From: Bacteroidota bacterium
GTDB lineage: Bacteria; Bacteroidota; Ignavibacteria; Kryptoniales; JAKASW01
DNA length: 32,492 bases
Assembly: GCA_021818875.1 (NCBI GenBank)
Contig: JAKASW010000007.1
Span: 1 to 32,492, forward strand
Reading direction: 5' to 3'
Below are positions 1 through 10,276 of this stretch, in pieces; position 1 is the first letter of the stretch, and each line of letters begins with the position of its first letter. Below the pieces are notes generated by a model, which saw only the letters and a list, made by a program, of their open reading frames with translations, searched no databases and was not told the origin of the DNA. The translations under genes were made by a program, and so were the position numbers.

Positions 1-1255
1 AGCCGTATCCCAATCCGGCAGCTGCGACGATTTGAGGGAAACCCACCAATCCGAGTATTGCACCCAGCCGGCTCACCGATGTCGCCCATCCCTGTCCCGT
101 TGCACGCACTGCTGTCGGAAAGAGCTCCTGGGGATAAACGAAATCCGTCCCGCCAGGGCCCCAAGTTTGAGTCAGCTGAAATAAAACGTACATCACCGCT
201 ATCACAACAGCGAGGCCACCGGTGGTGAAGGCGGAATGGTGCACATTTACAGCGATTATTGACAAAACCAGCAAAGAGATCGTCATTCCTGAGAATCCCA
301 GAATCGTCACCGACTTTCGTCCCCATTTGTCCACGGTCGCTATGCACAGGAAGCTCCCAAGGACCGCCACCACCGAGAAAATCGCCGAGCCCAGGATTGC
401 ATCTCCATGATCGAGACCGAAAATCGAGAGGATCGTGGGAGTGAACAAGCTTATCCCGTAAAAAGCCACGTCGTAAGAGAACCAGAAGAGAGCCACAAAA
501 GCTGTTGCTCGCAGATATTTTCTGGTGAATAGCATAGAGATCGAGACGCTTGCTCCATGAATCTTTATTTCATTTTGTTCACCGGTAACCTCTTTGAGCA
601 CCGCCGACGCCTCTTGCGACCTACCGGCATTGGCAAGCCACCTTGGGGATTCAGGCACCGTTCTCCTGAGCACAAGCACAATGGCTGCTGGAATTATGCC
701 CAGGGCGAACATCCATCTCCAGGCATTAGGTCCCAAAGGCAGCAGCAGGTATCCGATCATGAACGCTGTCGCCGCCCCGATCCACCATGCCGACACATTC
801 ACCGCCAGCAATCTGCCTCTCGAATTCTTCGGTGCAAATTCGGATACTATGGTGGTGCTTATGCTGTAGTCGGCCCCGATCGCGAGTCCAAGGATAATCC
901 TGAAAACAAACAGCGACCAATAGCTAACGGACAAAGCAATGGCTGCTGTAAACACACAGAAGACGACCATGTCCCACATATACATGAACTTCCGCCCCCG
1001 TTTGTCCGTGACGTATCCAAACACCGCAGCACCGACGAGCATACCTATCGTGGTCGAGGCAGCCATTAATCCCTTCCCCAACGGAGTTGTCGCATAATTG
1101 AATGAGGGTAATGTCACAATCATTGTTAGAGCGACACCGATTATTGAGATGTCGTAACCGTCGAGGAACACACCGACAGCCGAAAGTGCCGTTATTTTGT
1201 AGTGAATGCCTTTGACTTTGACTGTGTCGAGATCTGCATGGGTTGTATCAGGCAT
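1..1255 (-). CDS. MFS transporter (sugar/organic-acid type), partial, runs off the left window edge
   Basis: Manual reverse-strand translation from ATG at 1255 is open to position 1: MPDTTHADLDTVKVKGIHYKITALSAVGVFLDGYDISIIGVALTMIV...GMLVGAAVFGYVTDKRGRKFMYMWD...FRIILGLAIGADYSISTTIVSEFAPKNSRGRLLAV... The DKRGRK loop and R-x-x-x-G-x-x-x-G-x-(D/E)Y motif are typical MFS. The ORF track lists only spurious antisense ORFs here because this frame is not closed in the window. Confidence 0.9.
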   Translation of the reverse strand, partial: MPDTTHADLDTVKVKGIHYKITALSAVGVFLDGYDISIIGVALTMIVTLPSFNYATTPLGKGLMAASTTIGMLVGAAVFGYVTDKRGRKFMYMWDMVVFCVFTAAIALSVSYWSLFVFRIILGLAIGADYSISTTIVSEFAPKNSRGRLLAVNVSAWWIGAATAFMIGYLLLPLGPNAWRWMFALGIIPAAIVLVLRRTVPESPRWLANAGRSQEASAVLKEVTGEQNEIKIHGASVSISMLFTRKYLRATAFVALFWFSYDVAFYGISLFTPTILSIFGLDHGDAILGSAIFSVVAVLGSFLCIATVDKWGRKSVTILGFSGMTISLLVLSIIAVNVHHSAFTTGGLAVVIAVMYVLFQLTQTWGPGGTDFVYPQELFPTAVRATGQGWATSVSRLGAILGLVGFPQIVAAAGLGYG

Positions 1256-1742
1256 TAAACATGTACCATGATATTAGTTCTCCGTTATGTTTTCTTTCTT
1301 CGCCTCAGCTAAAACTCGGTGGACAATCTAAGCGCCAATGTTTCTCACAGCGGGCATAAAGAACTTCTTGATAATTCATTTTCCCTTCGTAGTCTCTACT
1401 TAATTCGTCTACAACTTTTGTGGTTAAGATCTGTTCGACCGGTTTGTCCATCAGTCTTGTTGTCGAATGTTAGTCTGAGTGACCTTCTTTAGCAAGTTAA
1501 GTTTGCGTTAATTCTTTTCACTGCAATAGAAAGATAACTCGTCGGGTCAGCGGCAAGTTCCCTAAGATGCCTTTCCAATATTACACTCTGGAAATTACTT
1601 GTGAGAAGATTTTTGTTTCATGATTTCTTAATCGGAAGTTAGCGAAGACTTCACGCTATTCAGTGATATTTCATAGTCAAGATCAGACCAGAGTTAGTCC
1701 AAAGTGAGAAAGCCTTAAGCAACTGAAGGGGAAATAGAGAGG

Positions 1743-4694
1743 ATGAGGTTTACCGTTGTTCTTTTGAGTATGTCAATTCTCTGCGCTCCCGCTGTCGTTC
1801 TGTCCCAAACTTCGGGAACGATTACCGGAAAGGTAACCGATGCACAAACGGGCGGCGGACTTCCAGGCGCAAACGTGCTCATCGTGGGTACAAGCCTTGG
1901 TGCTGCCACCACTCTCAGCGGCACCTACGTGATCTCGGATGTCCCTGTCGGTTCATACAGGATGCGGGTAAGCTATGTCGGTTACAGGCCGGCTGAAAAG
2001 GAGGTTCGTGCGATCGGCGGTAAGATCCTGACACAGGATTTCAAGCTCGAAGCGGTGGCACTGAAAGGCAAGGCCGTCGTCGTAACAGCACAAGCGAGCG
2101 GCCAGAATGCAGCCATCAATGAACAGCTTTCCTCGAACAGGATAATGAATGCAGTGTCTGCTGCCCGAATCCGCCAACTTCCCGACGTAAACGCCGCCGA
2201 GTCTGTGGGCAGACTGCCGGGAGTCTATCTCGTAAGACAGGGAGGTGAAGGAACGGAACTTGCAATCCGCGGAATGGCTCCGCAGTACAACAGAGTCATG
2301 ATCGACGGAGTAGAAATGGCTCCTACGAGCTCCGGGGATCGCAGCGTTAATCTCAGTATGATATCCTCAAGTTCATTGAGAGGCGTCGAGCTTTACAAGA
2401 CTGCAACCCCCGACATGGATGCGGCATTCCTGGGAGGCGTTGTAAATTTCCAACTTCGCGAGGCAAAACAGAATCCGATGGGCGGACCTGAAGTTGACCT
2501 GAATGCTCAGGGCAGCTGCGACAATCTTCAGAACAACTACAATAACTATAAATTTTCCGGAACAGTTGGTGACAGGTTTTTTAAGGAACGCTTCGGAATT
2601 CTTGCACAGGTGATCACCCAGAGAATCAACCTGTCTTCCGACGAGTTCGGAGGCGGCTACAGTATGGTAACGAAAAACATCGGGGTGCCAAATCCGATAG
2701 CTCTGGACAATCTCACGTTGACTTACGCGCCAAGTGAACAGCAACTTCTGGACGGAACGGTTGTCATGGACTACAGACTTCCGGAAGGGAAGATTGATTT
2801 CATGAATTTCCTGAGCAGAGGCATAACGAACACTGAAAATCGCAGCCAGAGTTACAGCATTCCTCCGGTAGGCGACAACAGCATCTCATATAATGCAAGC
2901 TATTCCCCGAATAGGCTGGACGTGGTCACGAACCTCCTGGAGTACAAACAGGATTTTCCACTAATAAACGCGGATCTAAGATTGTCTCACTCTTACTCCG
3001 ATTATGTAAATCCGGGGAACTGGTCTGCAAGCTTCACACAGACGCCGGCCGAGTTCCCGGTAAATGCGTACTCACTTAATCCGGTCATCGTGGGAAAGCA
3101 GGCAGCGAGCCTCGCGAACCCGGTAACATTGTACCTCGGTTCAATAAGCACGACCAATAGTTTCAACAAGTCAAATGGTTACTCTGCCTATCTGGATTTG
3201 GAGAAAGACATAGATTTATCCGACCTTGTGACGGCCGTCCTGAAATTTGGCGGCATGTACAGCATTACAAACAGGTATTATGGTTACAACTACGGAGGTG
3301 GAACACTTGATGCCAGCCCTGCTCAAGGCTCGAACGGCGCACTTCAGCAGGTTCTGAATGAATTTCCATGGATGACAAAGCCACCATACGACATTTCCAA
3401 TAATAGCCAACTGCCTTTAACTGTCTATGAAGATCCGTCGTTCAGTTATACAAAATTCCTTGGGGGCGATTACTCAATGGGAGTGCCAACTAATCTGGAA
3501 ATGCTTTCTCAGACGATAAACACCGTAGCTAACTTCATGCGGGGTCAGCAATACGTCATCGCCAGTGCATACAGCCCCGATCCATATCAAAGTGGTGCCA
3601 GCAATTATACAGGGAATGAATATCAGAGTGCAGGATATGTGATGGTAACGGTAAATCTCGGGCCACAAGTGACGCTCATACCCGGTGTACGTTACCAGGG
3701 GCTCAAGACTTCCTACCGGGCGGCTCGCTACTATGATGCGAGTGAACTAAACCCTTACCCTGCTCCGTTATTGCACACGGATACGACGATTAGCGCGTAT
3801 CATGGATTCTGGCTGCCGGATGTCATACTTAATTACAGGCCGCTATCATGGCTTGAGGCTCGTGCATCCTACACAACCACCCTGGCGTATCCGAATTTCA
3901 GCGATATAATTCCGAGGATCGACGTATTCACGGGAACGGAATCGGTAATATGGAATAACTATGCTCTTAAGCCCTCGCACTCTCAAAATTATGACCGGGC
4001 TCTTTCATTCTACAGCAACAGCATCGGGCTCTTCACGGCCGACGGATTTCTGAAGCAGATCGACAATTTCATATTCTCCGAGAGCAGTAACATAACTGAT
4101 CCGTCTCTTTACCCCGGGCTTCCTTCAATCACAAAGGGGTACGCCATTTCAACAGCCATGAACGATCCGTTTCGCGTCAACCTCTGGGGAACAGAGGTCG
4201 ACTGGCAAACGCATCTCTGGTATCTGCCTTCCGTGTTGAGCGGACTTGTTCTCAACATTAATTACACGCACATATTCTCAGGCGCGAAATATCCTTATAC
4301 GATCACTTATCCCGGTACTTTTCAAACACAATTCCAGCCTGTTTACGTCGACACCTTCTACATAGATAGATTATTGGATCAACCGGACGATATTCTCAAT
4401 CTCTCCGTCGGATATGATTACCTGGGTTTCTCTGCAATCATATCGATGATTTACCAGTCGAATGTTTTCAACGCTACCAACTTCTGGCCTGAGCTTCGTT
4501 CGTATAAGAACAGTTATCTACGCTGGGATGCGGTCATCAAGCAGGACCTGCCATGGTACGGCATTCAGGTTTACGTAGACCTGAACGACTTGAACGGTGC
4601 AAGCGATGTCTACGTAGTCCAGGCAAACGGATTTCCGACATCTCAGTCGGCTTATGGTATGACAGCAGATCTTGGTCTCCGTTGGAGCCTTTGA
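1743..4694 (+). CDS. TonB-dependent receptor with N-terminal carboxypeptidase-regulatory-like domain
   Basis: 983 aa; signal peptide; GTITGKVTDAQTGGGLPGANVLIVGT...GTYVISDVPVGSYRMRVSYVGY (CarboxypepD_reg-like); plug LPDVNAAESVGRLPGVYLVRQGGEGTELAIRGMAPQYNRVMIDGVEMAPT; VELYKTATPDMDAAFLGGVVNFQLR; beta-rich C-terminus ending in W-S-L. Confidence 0.93.
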   Translation: MRFTVVLLSMSILCAPAVVLSQTSGTITGKVTDAQTGGGLPGANVLIVGTSLGAATTLSGTYVISDVPVGSYRMRVSYVGYRPAEKEVRAIGGKILTQDFKLEAVALKGKAVVVTAQASGQNAAINEQLSSNRIMNAVSAARIRQLPDVNAAESVGRLPGVYLVRQGGEGTELAIRGMAPQYNRVMIDGVEMAPTSSGDRSVNLSMISSSSLRGVELYKTATPDMDAAFLGGVVNFQLREAKQNPMGGPEVDLNAQGSCDNLQNNYNNYKFSGTVGDRFFKERFGILAQVITQRINLSSDEFGGGYSMVTKNIGVPNPIALDNLTLTYAPSEQQLLDGTVVMDYRLPEGKIDFMNFLSRGITNTENRSQSYSIPPVGDNSISYNASYSPNRLDVVTNLLEYKQDFPLINADLRLSHSYSDYVNPGNWSASFTQTPAEFPVNAYSLNPVIVGKQAASLANPVTLYLGSISTTNSFNKSNGYSAYLDLEKDIDLSDLVTAVLKFGGMYSITNRYYGYNYGGGTLDASPAQGSNGALQQVLNEFPWMTKPPYDISNNSQLPLTVYEDPSFSYTKFLGGDYSMGVPTNLEMLSQTINTVANFMRGQQYVIASAYSPDPYQSGASNYTGNEYQSAGYVMVTVNLGPQVTLIPGVRYQGLKTSYRAARYYDASELNPYPAPLLHTDTTISAYHGFWLPDVILNYRPLSWLEARASYTTTLAYPNFSDIIPRIDVFTGTESVIWNNYALKPSHSQNYDRALSFYSNSIGLFTADGFLKQIDNFIFSESSNITDPSLYPGLPSITKGYAISTAMNDPFRVNLWGTEVDWQTHLWYLPSVLSGLVLNINYTHIFSGAKYPYTITYPGTFQTQFQPVYVDTFYIDRLLDQPDDILNLSVGYDYLGFSAIISMIYQSNVFNATNFWPELRSYKNSYLRWDAVIKQDLPWYGIQVYVDLNDLNGASDVYVVQANGFPTSQSAYGMTADLGLRWSL

Positions 4695-4857
4695 CTGTGA
4701 GATTGTGGCGATGATCGCGCGGAGTTCATCGGATAGGAGGTGACGAAAGACTTATACGAACGAAAATCTATTTGCAGAGGAGTGAGCACTCTGATGCCGG
4801 AAGAATCCGATTTCTAAATGTCAATAAACTTAAACTTCAATTAAGAGGAGAGTCATT

Positions 4858-6573
4858 ATGAAAGCGGTACTAGTCGCAATGTTTTTAGCTGTAGGACTGA
4901 TGGTGTTTGCGCCTCCTGGCCGATCGTTTGCGCAGTCGGCAGCAGATACCATGTACGTTTCGGCACTAAATGCCAGCGGGCAGCCGAATCTTTTCAACGC
5001 AATCACCGGCGATACGACTGCCACAGGACAAAGGGAGGACATAAACCGCGTCTATGTCCTGCAGCAAACGGGTCCGGTGGATACTGTCTATTATCTCAAT
5101 AACACTATAACTATGACCCAGTTTTATAACCTAACGATCGTCGGGAAGATTAACCCGACAACCGGTCACCCGCCTGTGATTGAACCTATTGTCAACGCGG
5201 ACAACACGACCCCCGATCCGTTTGTAGCCTGCGACACGGGTAATGTCACGATCGAAGGGTGCTACTTGTTGGGCGAGCGTCCCGACGGTGTTGCGCTGAC
5301 TACCACTCTCATCAACGAGACTGGCAACAACGTGACCATGCGTTTAGACCATGATGTCATCGACGATTGGTACGGCGGAAATACCAACTTGCTTCAACAC
5401 CATGGTATCCATGACAATCTATTTATAACAAACTGCGACTTCAGGAATGTCCAGAGTTACCAGTGGCCGAAGGGGGCAATCTATTGGGAGCTCACCGTAG
5501 GACCTGTCGATACGTTATGGTATGAGAACAACACTTTCTTCTGTGTTAACGGAAGCTACTATGGCTCGAACTGGGATGCCGAATATATCCGTTTCGATCA
5601 CAACACCTGTTTCCTGAACAGCGGGCCGCCAATGAAAGTGCAGCAGGCTGTAAATGAAGATATCGAGAACAACATCTTCTACGGTCTTCTTGCACATGCC
5701 GGAGATTCCACCGAGGCAAACACGTCCCAGTTTGGTGACAAGATCGACAATCCCAACATCGTTGTACTGGATACGCTCGGTGCGTTGACCGCACCTCCCT
5801 TCAACGTGACAGAAGCTGACAGGCATGTCAACGTTCTTAACAACGTCTATTGTTGGCCTGCGCCGATTGTCAATTTCTGGAATCAATACAACGACACCGC
5901 AAGCGATAAGCTCATCATTCCAGTCTTCATGAATGCAAATACTCAGGCGGTGTTTAAGAACGAAGCAGGTGGCTCACATCTTGTCGCCGCGAACGATGAT
6001 AGTGTGGATCCTGGGTTCTCATCCTCCTTAACAACGCCTGCACTCGACAGCCTCGTGCAATATGAGTACCTGCAATGGCTGAACGGAGATGCCTCGAACT
6101 ACATCTGGCCTCAATTGCCGACGGATCCGACGCACCTCTTTGCCGGTGTTCCGAAGAACTGGCAGCAGACACAGGGTTATCCCGTTCCGGAAAATCTAAC
6201 GTATTCCGACAAAGCGTTACTTTCCGCGGGTACTGATGGTAAGCCCCTCGGCGATCTTAACTGGTATCCATCTGTTCTTGGTATCCAAAAAGTTCCGAAC
6301 ATCGTGCCGACAGAGTTCAGTTTAAGTCAGAACTATCCGAATCCCTTCAACCCCTCGACGAATATCCAGGTAAGTTTAAAACAGCCGGGTCAGATGAGCC
6401 TGAAGATCTACAACGTCCTCGGACAATTGGTTGATGTGGTCGATCAGGGGTTCAAGGCCGCCGGCGTTTATAATTACAACGTCAGCATGGGCAAGTTTGC
6501 AAGCGGTGTGTATTTCTACGAGCTCCACGAAGGCTCGAATATTCTAACGAAAAAAATGTTGCTGCTTAAGTAA
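4858..6573 (+). CDS. Secreted right-handed beta-helix-like protein with T9SS type A sorting domain
   Basis: 571 aa; signal peptide (MKAVLVAMFLAVGLMVFAPPGRSFAQ); N-rich beta-helix-like body; C-terminal PTEFSLSQNYPNPFNPSTNIQVSL...LKIYNVLGQLVDVV...GVYFYELHEGSNILTKKMLLLK. RBS-like ttaagaggagag upstream. Confidence 0.87.
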   Translation: MKAVLVAMFLAVGLMVFAPPGRSFAQSAADTMYVSALNASGQPNLFNAITGDTTATGQREDINRVYVLQQTGPVDTVYYLNNTITMTQFYNLTIVGKINPTTGHPPVIEPIVNADNTTPDPFVACDTGNVTIEGCYLLGERPDGVALTTTLINETGNNVTMRLDHDVIDDWYGGNTNLLQHHGIHDNLFITNCDFRNVQSYQWPKGAIYWELTVGPVDTLWYENNTFFCVNGSYYGSNWDAEYIRFDHNTCFLNSGPPMKVQQAVNEDIENNIFYGLLAHAGDSTEANTSQFGDKIDNPNIVVLDTLGALTAPPFNVTEADRHVNVLNNVYCWPAPIVNFWNQYNDTASDKLIIPVFMNANTQAVFKNEAGGSHLVAANDDSVDPGFSSSLTTPALDSLVQYEYLQWLNGDASNYIWPQLPTDPTHLFAGVPKNWQQTQGYPVPENLTYSDKALLSAGTDGKPLGDLNWYPSVLGIQKVPNIVPTEFSLSQNYPNPFNPSTNIQVSLKQPGQMSLKIYNVLGQLVDVVDQGFKAAGVYNYNVSMGKFASGVYFYELHEGSNILTKKMLLLK

Positions 6574-6587
6574 ATTTGTTGACAATT

Positions 6588-6626
6588 CCGGGATGGCCCG
6601 GACTTCTTTCTGACCATCCCGGTTTT
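6588..6626 (+). terminator. Rho-independent terminator-like hairpin
   Basis: CCGGGATGG ... CCATCCCGG (9-bp perfect stem) followed by TTTT, 15 nt after the stop of the upstream T9SS-cargo gene. Confidence 0.7.
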
Positions 6627-6685
6627 CGCCGCTTGACCGATGATCTCTATGGTAATTGTCGGAAGGATTGTTGTACGAAGCTGTT

Positions 6686-7133
6686 ATGAAGAAAACAAGA
6701 CGACCTGATGTTATTATCCTGTTGATTTTTATCGGCGCAGGTTTACGCAGCTTACATGCTCAGAGCAGAGCGGTGACCGACGGAAGCAGCGGCGCCGAAC
6801 AAACCTGGGGCGCGAGAGCAGACAGCATTGACTAGCGTGAATCCGGTTGGCAGCGTGGTACCACGGACGTTCCATCTTTATCAGAATTTCCCGAATCCGT
6901 TCAATCCGAGCACCGTTATCAGCTATCGGTTCTCATCCGCCGCGGGCGGACACGTAAGTCTGATAGTCTATGATGTACTTGGCAGAGAAGTCGCTCGGTT
7001 GATCAATGCACGCCAGAATCCGGGGACAAACGATGTGACTTTTGACGCGAGCAATCTGCCGAGAGGAGTATATTTCTACAGGCTTCAAGCAGGTGGTTAT
7101 GCCTCTACAAAGAAATTGGTGGTAGTAAAATAG
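6686..7133 (+). pseudogene. Short exported ORF plus T9SS type A sorting domain, split by an apparent +1 frameshift
   Basis: Frame 1: ATG 6686 to TAG 6833-6835, MKKTRRPDVIILLIFIGAGLRSLHAQSRAVTDGSSGAEQTWGARADSID* (signal peptide). Frame 2 is open from 6777 to 7133 and contains VPRTFHLYQNFPNPFNPSTVISYRF...VYDVLGREVARL...GVYFYRLQAGGYASTKKLVVVK. The frames overlap by about 58 nt; skipping one base (for example within GGGG at 6807-6810) fuses them. Confidence 0.65.
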
Positions 7134-7240
7134 CGAACGGATCGACTCAAGGATGGGTTAGAATTTGTATGGTAAGTGCGGCCATCATGAATAGAATCGG
7201 AATGCAATGTTTTTCGCTTCACATATCGAGGAAATGAAAA

Positions 7241-9664
7241 ATGATCAAGCGACTCGCAACGATTTTCTGTATTACCATACTTGCATTTGGAAATGCAGCG
7301 GCCCAAGTACCCGGCCCGCAAGACGGCAGAGTGCTTCTGCCGAACGGATGGTGGCTTTCGCCGGCCGGCAAATCGATAAAACTCGGTGACCTTCCCCTAA
7401 ACGCCGCGCTTTCTCCCGGCCAGAAGTATCTTGCAATTACCTCCGGCGGTTTTTCAACACCGAAATTGTGGCTGGTGAACCTGCATGATTTCAAAATAGA
7501 TCAGGAATTGAAACTGAAGGATAGCTGGCTCGGCATCCAATTTTCCGGAAACAGGTTGTACGTGTCGGGTGGAAACGAGAACTGTGTTTACACGTTCAGA
7601 CTTGTGAACGGCAAACTCAAACGAACGGGAACAATCAGGTTCGACACCCCCCGCGTCGTGGACCATCGCGCGACAGGTCCATACGATTGGGCAGCCGGGC
7701 TGGCCGTCAACAACCATTATCTCGCGGTCGTATTCAGAGGAGACAGCACACTGAGATATTATGATCTGAAGACTCATAAGATAAGTATTCTCAAACTGGA
7801 CGGCATGCCATATTACTGCAAGTACCTCAGTGACGGGACTCTCTTTGTGTCAATGTGGAGCTCGAAGAAGATCGAGGCATTCAGGGGAACTCATCTGCAA
7901 TACTCGATCTCTACTGGGCCGCACCCGACGGAGATTGCCGTTCACGGGAACTACGCCTTCGTCGCGAACGCTAACGATAACAGTGTGAGCGTAATAGATC
8001 TTGTCAAACACGAGGATATCGCCACGGCATCGACTTCGATTTATCCTGAGTCACCCGAAGGAACAACGACAAACTCGGTTTGTGTTTCCCCGAACGGCCA
8101 ATTCGTATTGGCTGCGAATGCAGACAACAACTCTCTCACAGTCATCGATATCTCGAACATCGAGAAACCTCGACCGGTCGGCTTCATCCCGGTCGGATGG
8201 TACCCGACAAAGGTCATCGAGCTGAAAAACGGCACGGTGCTGGTACTCAACGGGAAAGGAAACCGTTCGTACCCGAACCCGGGCTATCCTCTGAATTCCC
8301 ATGGCCCCCTATACATAGGAAATCTCTTAAAGGGGACTCTGTCTTACTTCAAGTTTCCCGATAAAGATAAGCTGGCACGCTATACAAAACAGGTTTATGC
8401 CGATATTCCCTACCGTCCGAATCAATTGAAGCGGACTATATCGGTCGCCGACAATCCGATTCCCGACAAAGTCGGCGGCAAGTCTCCCATCAAATATGTT
8501 TTCTATTTCATAAAAGAAAATCGGACGTACGATCAGGTTTTCGGCGATATCAAAAGAGGCAATGGAGATCCGAACATTACCCTCTTCGGGGAGAAGATCA
8601 CGCCGAACCTTCACAAGATTGTGAGAAGCTATGTCCTGCTCGATAACCTTTACTGCAACGCGGAGGTGAGCGCGGATGGCCACAACTGGTCGGATGCCGC
8701 GTACTCGACGGACTATGTCGACAAAAGCTGGCCCTCAAATTATGGAAATCGGGGAGCGATCTACGATTTTCAGGGAGGAGAACCGGTCGCCTCTCCGGAA
8801 AACGGATACCTCTGGAACCTCTGTGAAAGGCATCATATATATTTCAGGGACTACGGAGAATTTTGCGAGAGCAACCCGGACACGAGCAAACCGGACAAGC
8901 CTTTGGAGAAGGCTCTCGTCGGACACATCGATCCGATGTACCGATCATGGGATCTCGCTTACTCTGACGTCTCAAGGTACGAGCATTGGGACGAGGACTT
9001 TACCCGGCTTCTCGCCGAGAACAAGGTACCACACCTCAGCATAATCTGGCTTCCCAACGATCACACATGGGGAACAGAGAAAGGGGCACACACTCCCCAA
9101 GCTATGGTCGCGCAGAACGACTACGCGTTCGGTCTGTTTGTGGACCGGATATCTCACAGCAAAATCTGGCCGGAAACTGCAATTTTCTCGATCGAGGACG
9201 ATGCACAGGCCGGCCCCGACCATGTCGATTGTCACCGTACAGAGGGGATAGTGATCAGCCCGTACTGCAAGCGGCACTTCGTCGACAATACGATGTACAG
9301 CACAGCTTCGATGCTAAGAACGATTGAGCTGATACTCGGCGTGCCGCCGATGAGCCAGTATGACGCGGCCGCAACGCCGATGTATAATGCGTTCACCATG
9401 AAGAAGGATGACGAGCCATTTGATGCCGTGGAACCGATGACAAATATACATGCCCGAAATCCGCTCGGCGCATACGGACAGCGAAGAATGGATAACATGG
9501 ACTTCGCCGTCGAAGACGCAGTGCCGCCGCAGTTGTTCAATGAAATCTTATGGAAATTTATCAAGGGCCGTAATTCCGTGGCTCCGGCTCCGAGGTACTC
9601 GATATTGTCGTCCGGACCTGGAGAACGACCGACGGATGAGTCGGCAAAATCCGATGAGAGGTGA
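7241..9664 (+). CDS. Bifunctional YncE-like beta-propeller / alkaline phosphatase-like phosphoesterase, exported
   Basis: 807 aa; signal peptide; YVTN-type repeats (AFVANANDNSVSVIDLV; VLAANADNNSLTVIDIS; VGWYPTKVIEL); C-terminal phosphoesterase IKYVFYFIKENRTYDQVFGDIKRGNGDPNITLFGEKITPNLH...SIIWLPNDHT...FSIEDDAQAGPDHVDCHRT. Confidence 0.9.
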   Translation: MIKRLATIFCITILAFGNAAAQVPGPQDGRVLLPNGWWLSPAGKSIKLGDLPLNAALSPGQKYLAITSGGFSTPKLWLVNLHDFKIDQELKLKDSWLGIQFSGNRLYVSGGNENCVYTFRLVNGKLKRTGTIRFDTPRVVDHRATGPYDWAAGLAVNNHYLAVVFRGDSTLRYYDLKTHKISILKLDGMPYYCKYLSDGTLFVSMWSSKKIEAFRGTHLQYSISTGPHPTEIAVHGNYAFVANANDNSVSVIDLVKHEDIATASTSIYPESPEGTTTNSVCVSPNGQFVLAANADNNSLTVIDISNIEKPRPVGFIPVGWYPTKVIELKNGTVLVLNGKGNRSYPNPGYPLNSHGPLYIGNLLKGTLSYFKFPDKDKLARYTKQVYADIPYRPNQLKRTISVADNPIPDKVGGKSPIKYVFYFIKENRTYDQVFGDIKRGNGDPNITLFGEKITPNLHKIVRSYVLLDNLYCNAEVSADGHNWSDAAYSTDYVDKSWPSNYGNRGAIYDFQGGEPVASPENGYLWNLCERHHIYFRDYGEFCESNPDTSKPDKPLEKALVGHIDPMYRSWDLAYSDVSRYEHWDEDFTRLLAENKVPHLSIIWLPNDHTWGTEKGAHTPQAMVAQNDYAFGLFVDRISHSKIWPETAIFSIEDDAQAGPDHVDCHRTEGIVISPYCKRHFVDNTMYSTASMLRTIELILGVPPMSQYDAAATPMYNAFTMKKDDEPFDAVEPMTNIHARNPLGAYGQRRMDNMDFAVEDAVPPQLFNEILWKFIKGRNSVAPAPRYSILSSGPGERPTDESAKSDER

Positions 9665-9766
9665 AAGACGAGTTCAAGGTCAACTTCCACCTGCGAGCAA
9701 GTGGATATCCATATTGCAGTCGGCATCCACGATGTCGGAGAGCGACCGGTGAAAGGGACAAGTTCA

Positions 9767-10148
9767 GTGATACGATATTCAACGGACAGAAAAATCACCG
9801 ATGAGCAATTTGTCGATGTTCTTAACCAGATCAACGCTGGGTGAACGGAGGTCGGTGAACGCAACCACGAGTGCTTCGAAGGGATGCTGGAAAATTGCAA
9901 TCTGTTGGTGACGAACTGGGACGGAATGTAGCTCCTCGGCTTCGCGCGGAGTGTCACCGACTTCTTTTACTGTCGATGTCTTCAGGACCTGGCAGTTGAT
10001 CGTGAATGTCAGTCAGGGTATCGGCAAAAGGCTGACCGGCGAGACACAGCGGAAGCTGAAAGACAGGTGCAAGCTCATCCTGATTGCGGCGCCTCTTGCA
10101 AATGAATATTACAGCCATGTCGGATTTGTCAGGAACGACCTATGCTGA
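9767..10148 (+). pseudogene. Decayed GNAT-family N-acetyltransferase
   Basis: Acetyltransferase-like blocks scattered over three frames: VIRYSTDRKITDEQFVDVL (stop 9842-9844); RSTLGERR in a second frame; HECFEGMLENCNLLVTNWDGM*LLGFARSVTDFFYCRCLQDLAVDRE (internal TAG); then GIGKRLTGETQRKLKDRCKLILIAAPLANEYYSHVGFVRNDLC* in another frame. The block order matches a single GNAT domain. Confidence 0.75.
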
Positions 10149-10276
10149 AGACTGGACCGGGACAAGAGAGTGGGTCAGGGGAAGAATGTTGACATGTCGG
10201 TCGACACGAGCAAACGATTCTCTCATCCGATCCGGCAGATCACGGTTCGCGGCTCAATCCTCGTTTGAGGCAACGA

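Noticed and set aside
557-1069. 170-aa plus-strand ORF
   Set aside because: Antisense to the MFS transporter, which is the real but unlisted frame here.
4695-4857. Terminator or regulatory RNA between the TonB receptor and the T9SS cargo gene
   Set aside because: Only short imperfect pairings (gcgatgatcgc); insufficient support.
9232-9957. 241-aa minus-strand ORF
   Set aside because: Antisense to the phosphoesterase C-terminus and the GNAT relic; no recognisable domain, composition is a mirror of the sense gene.
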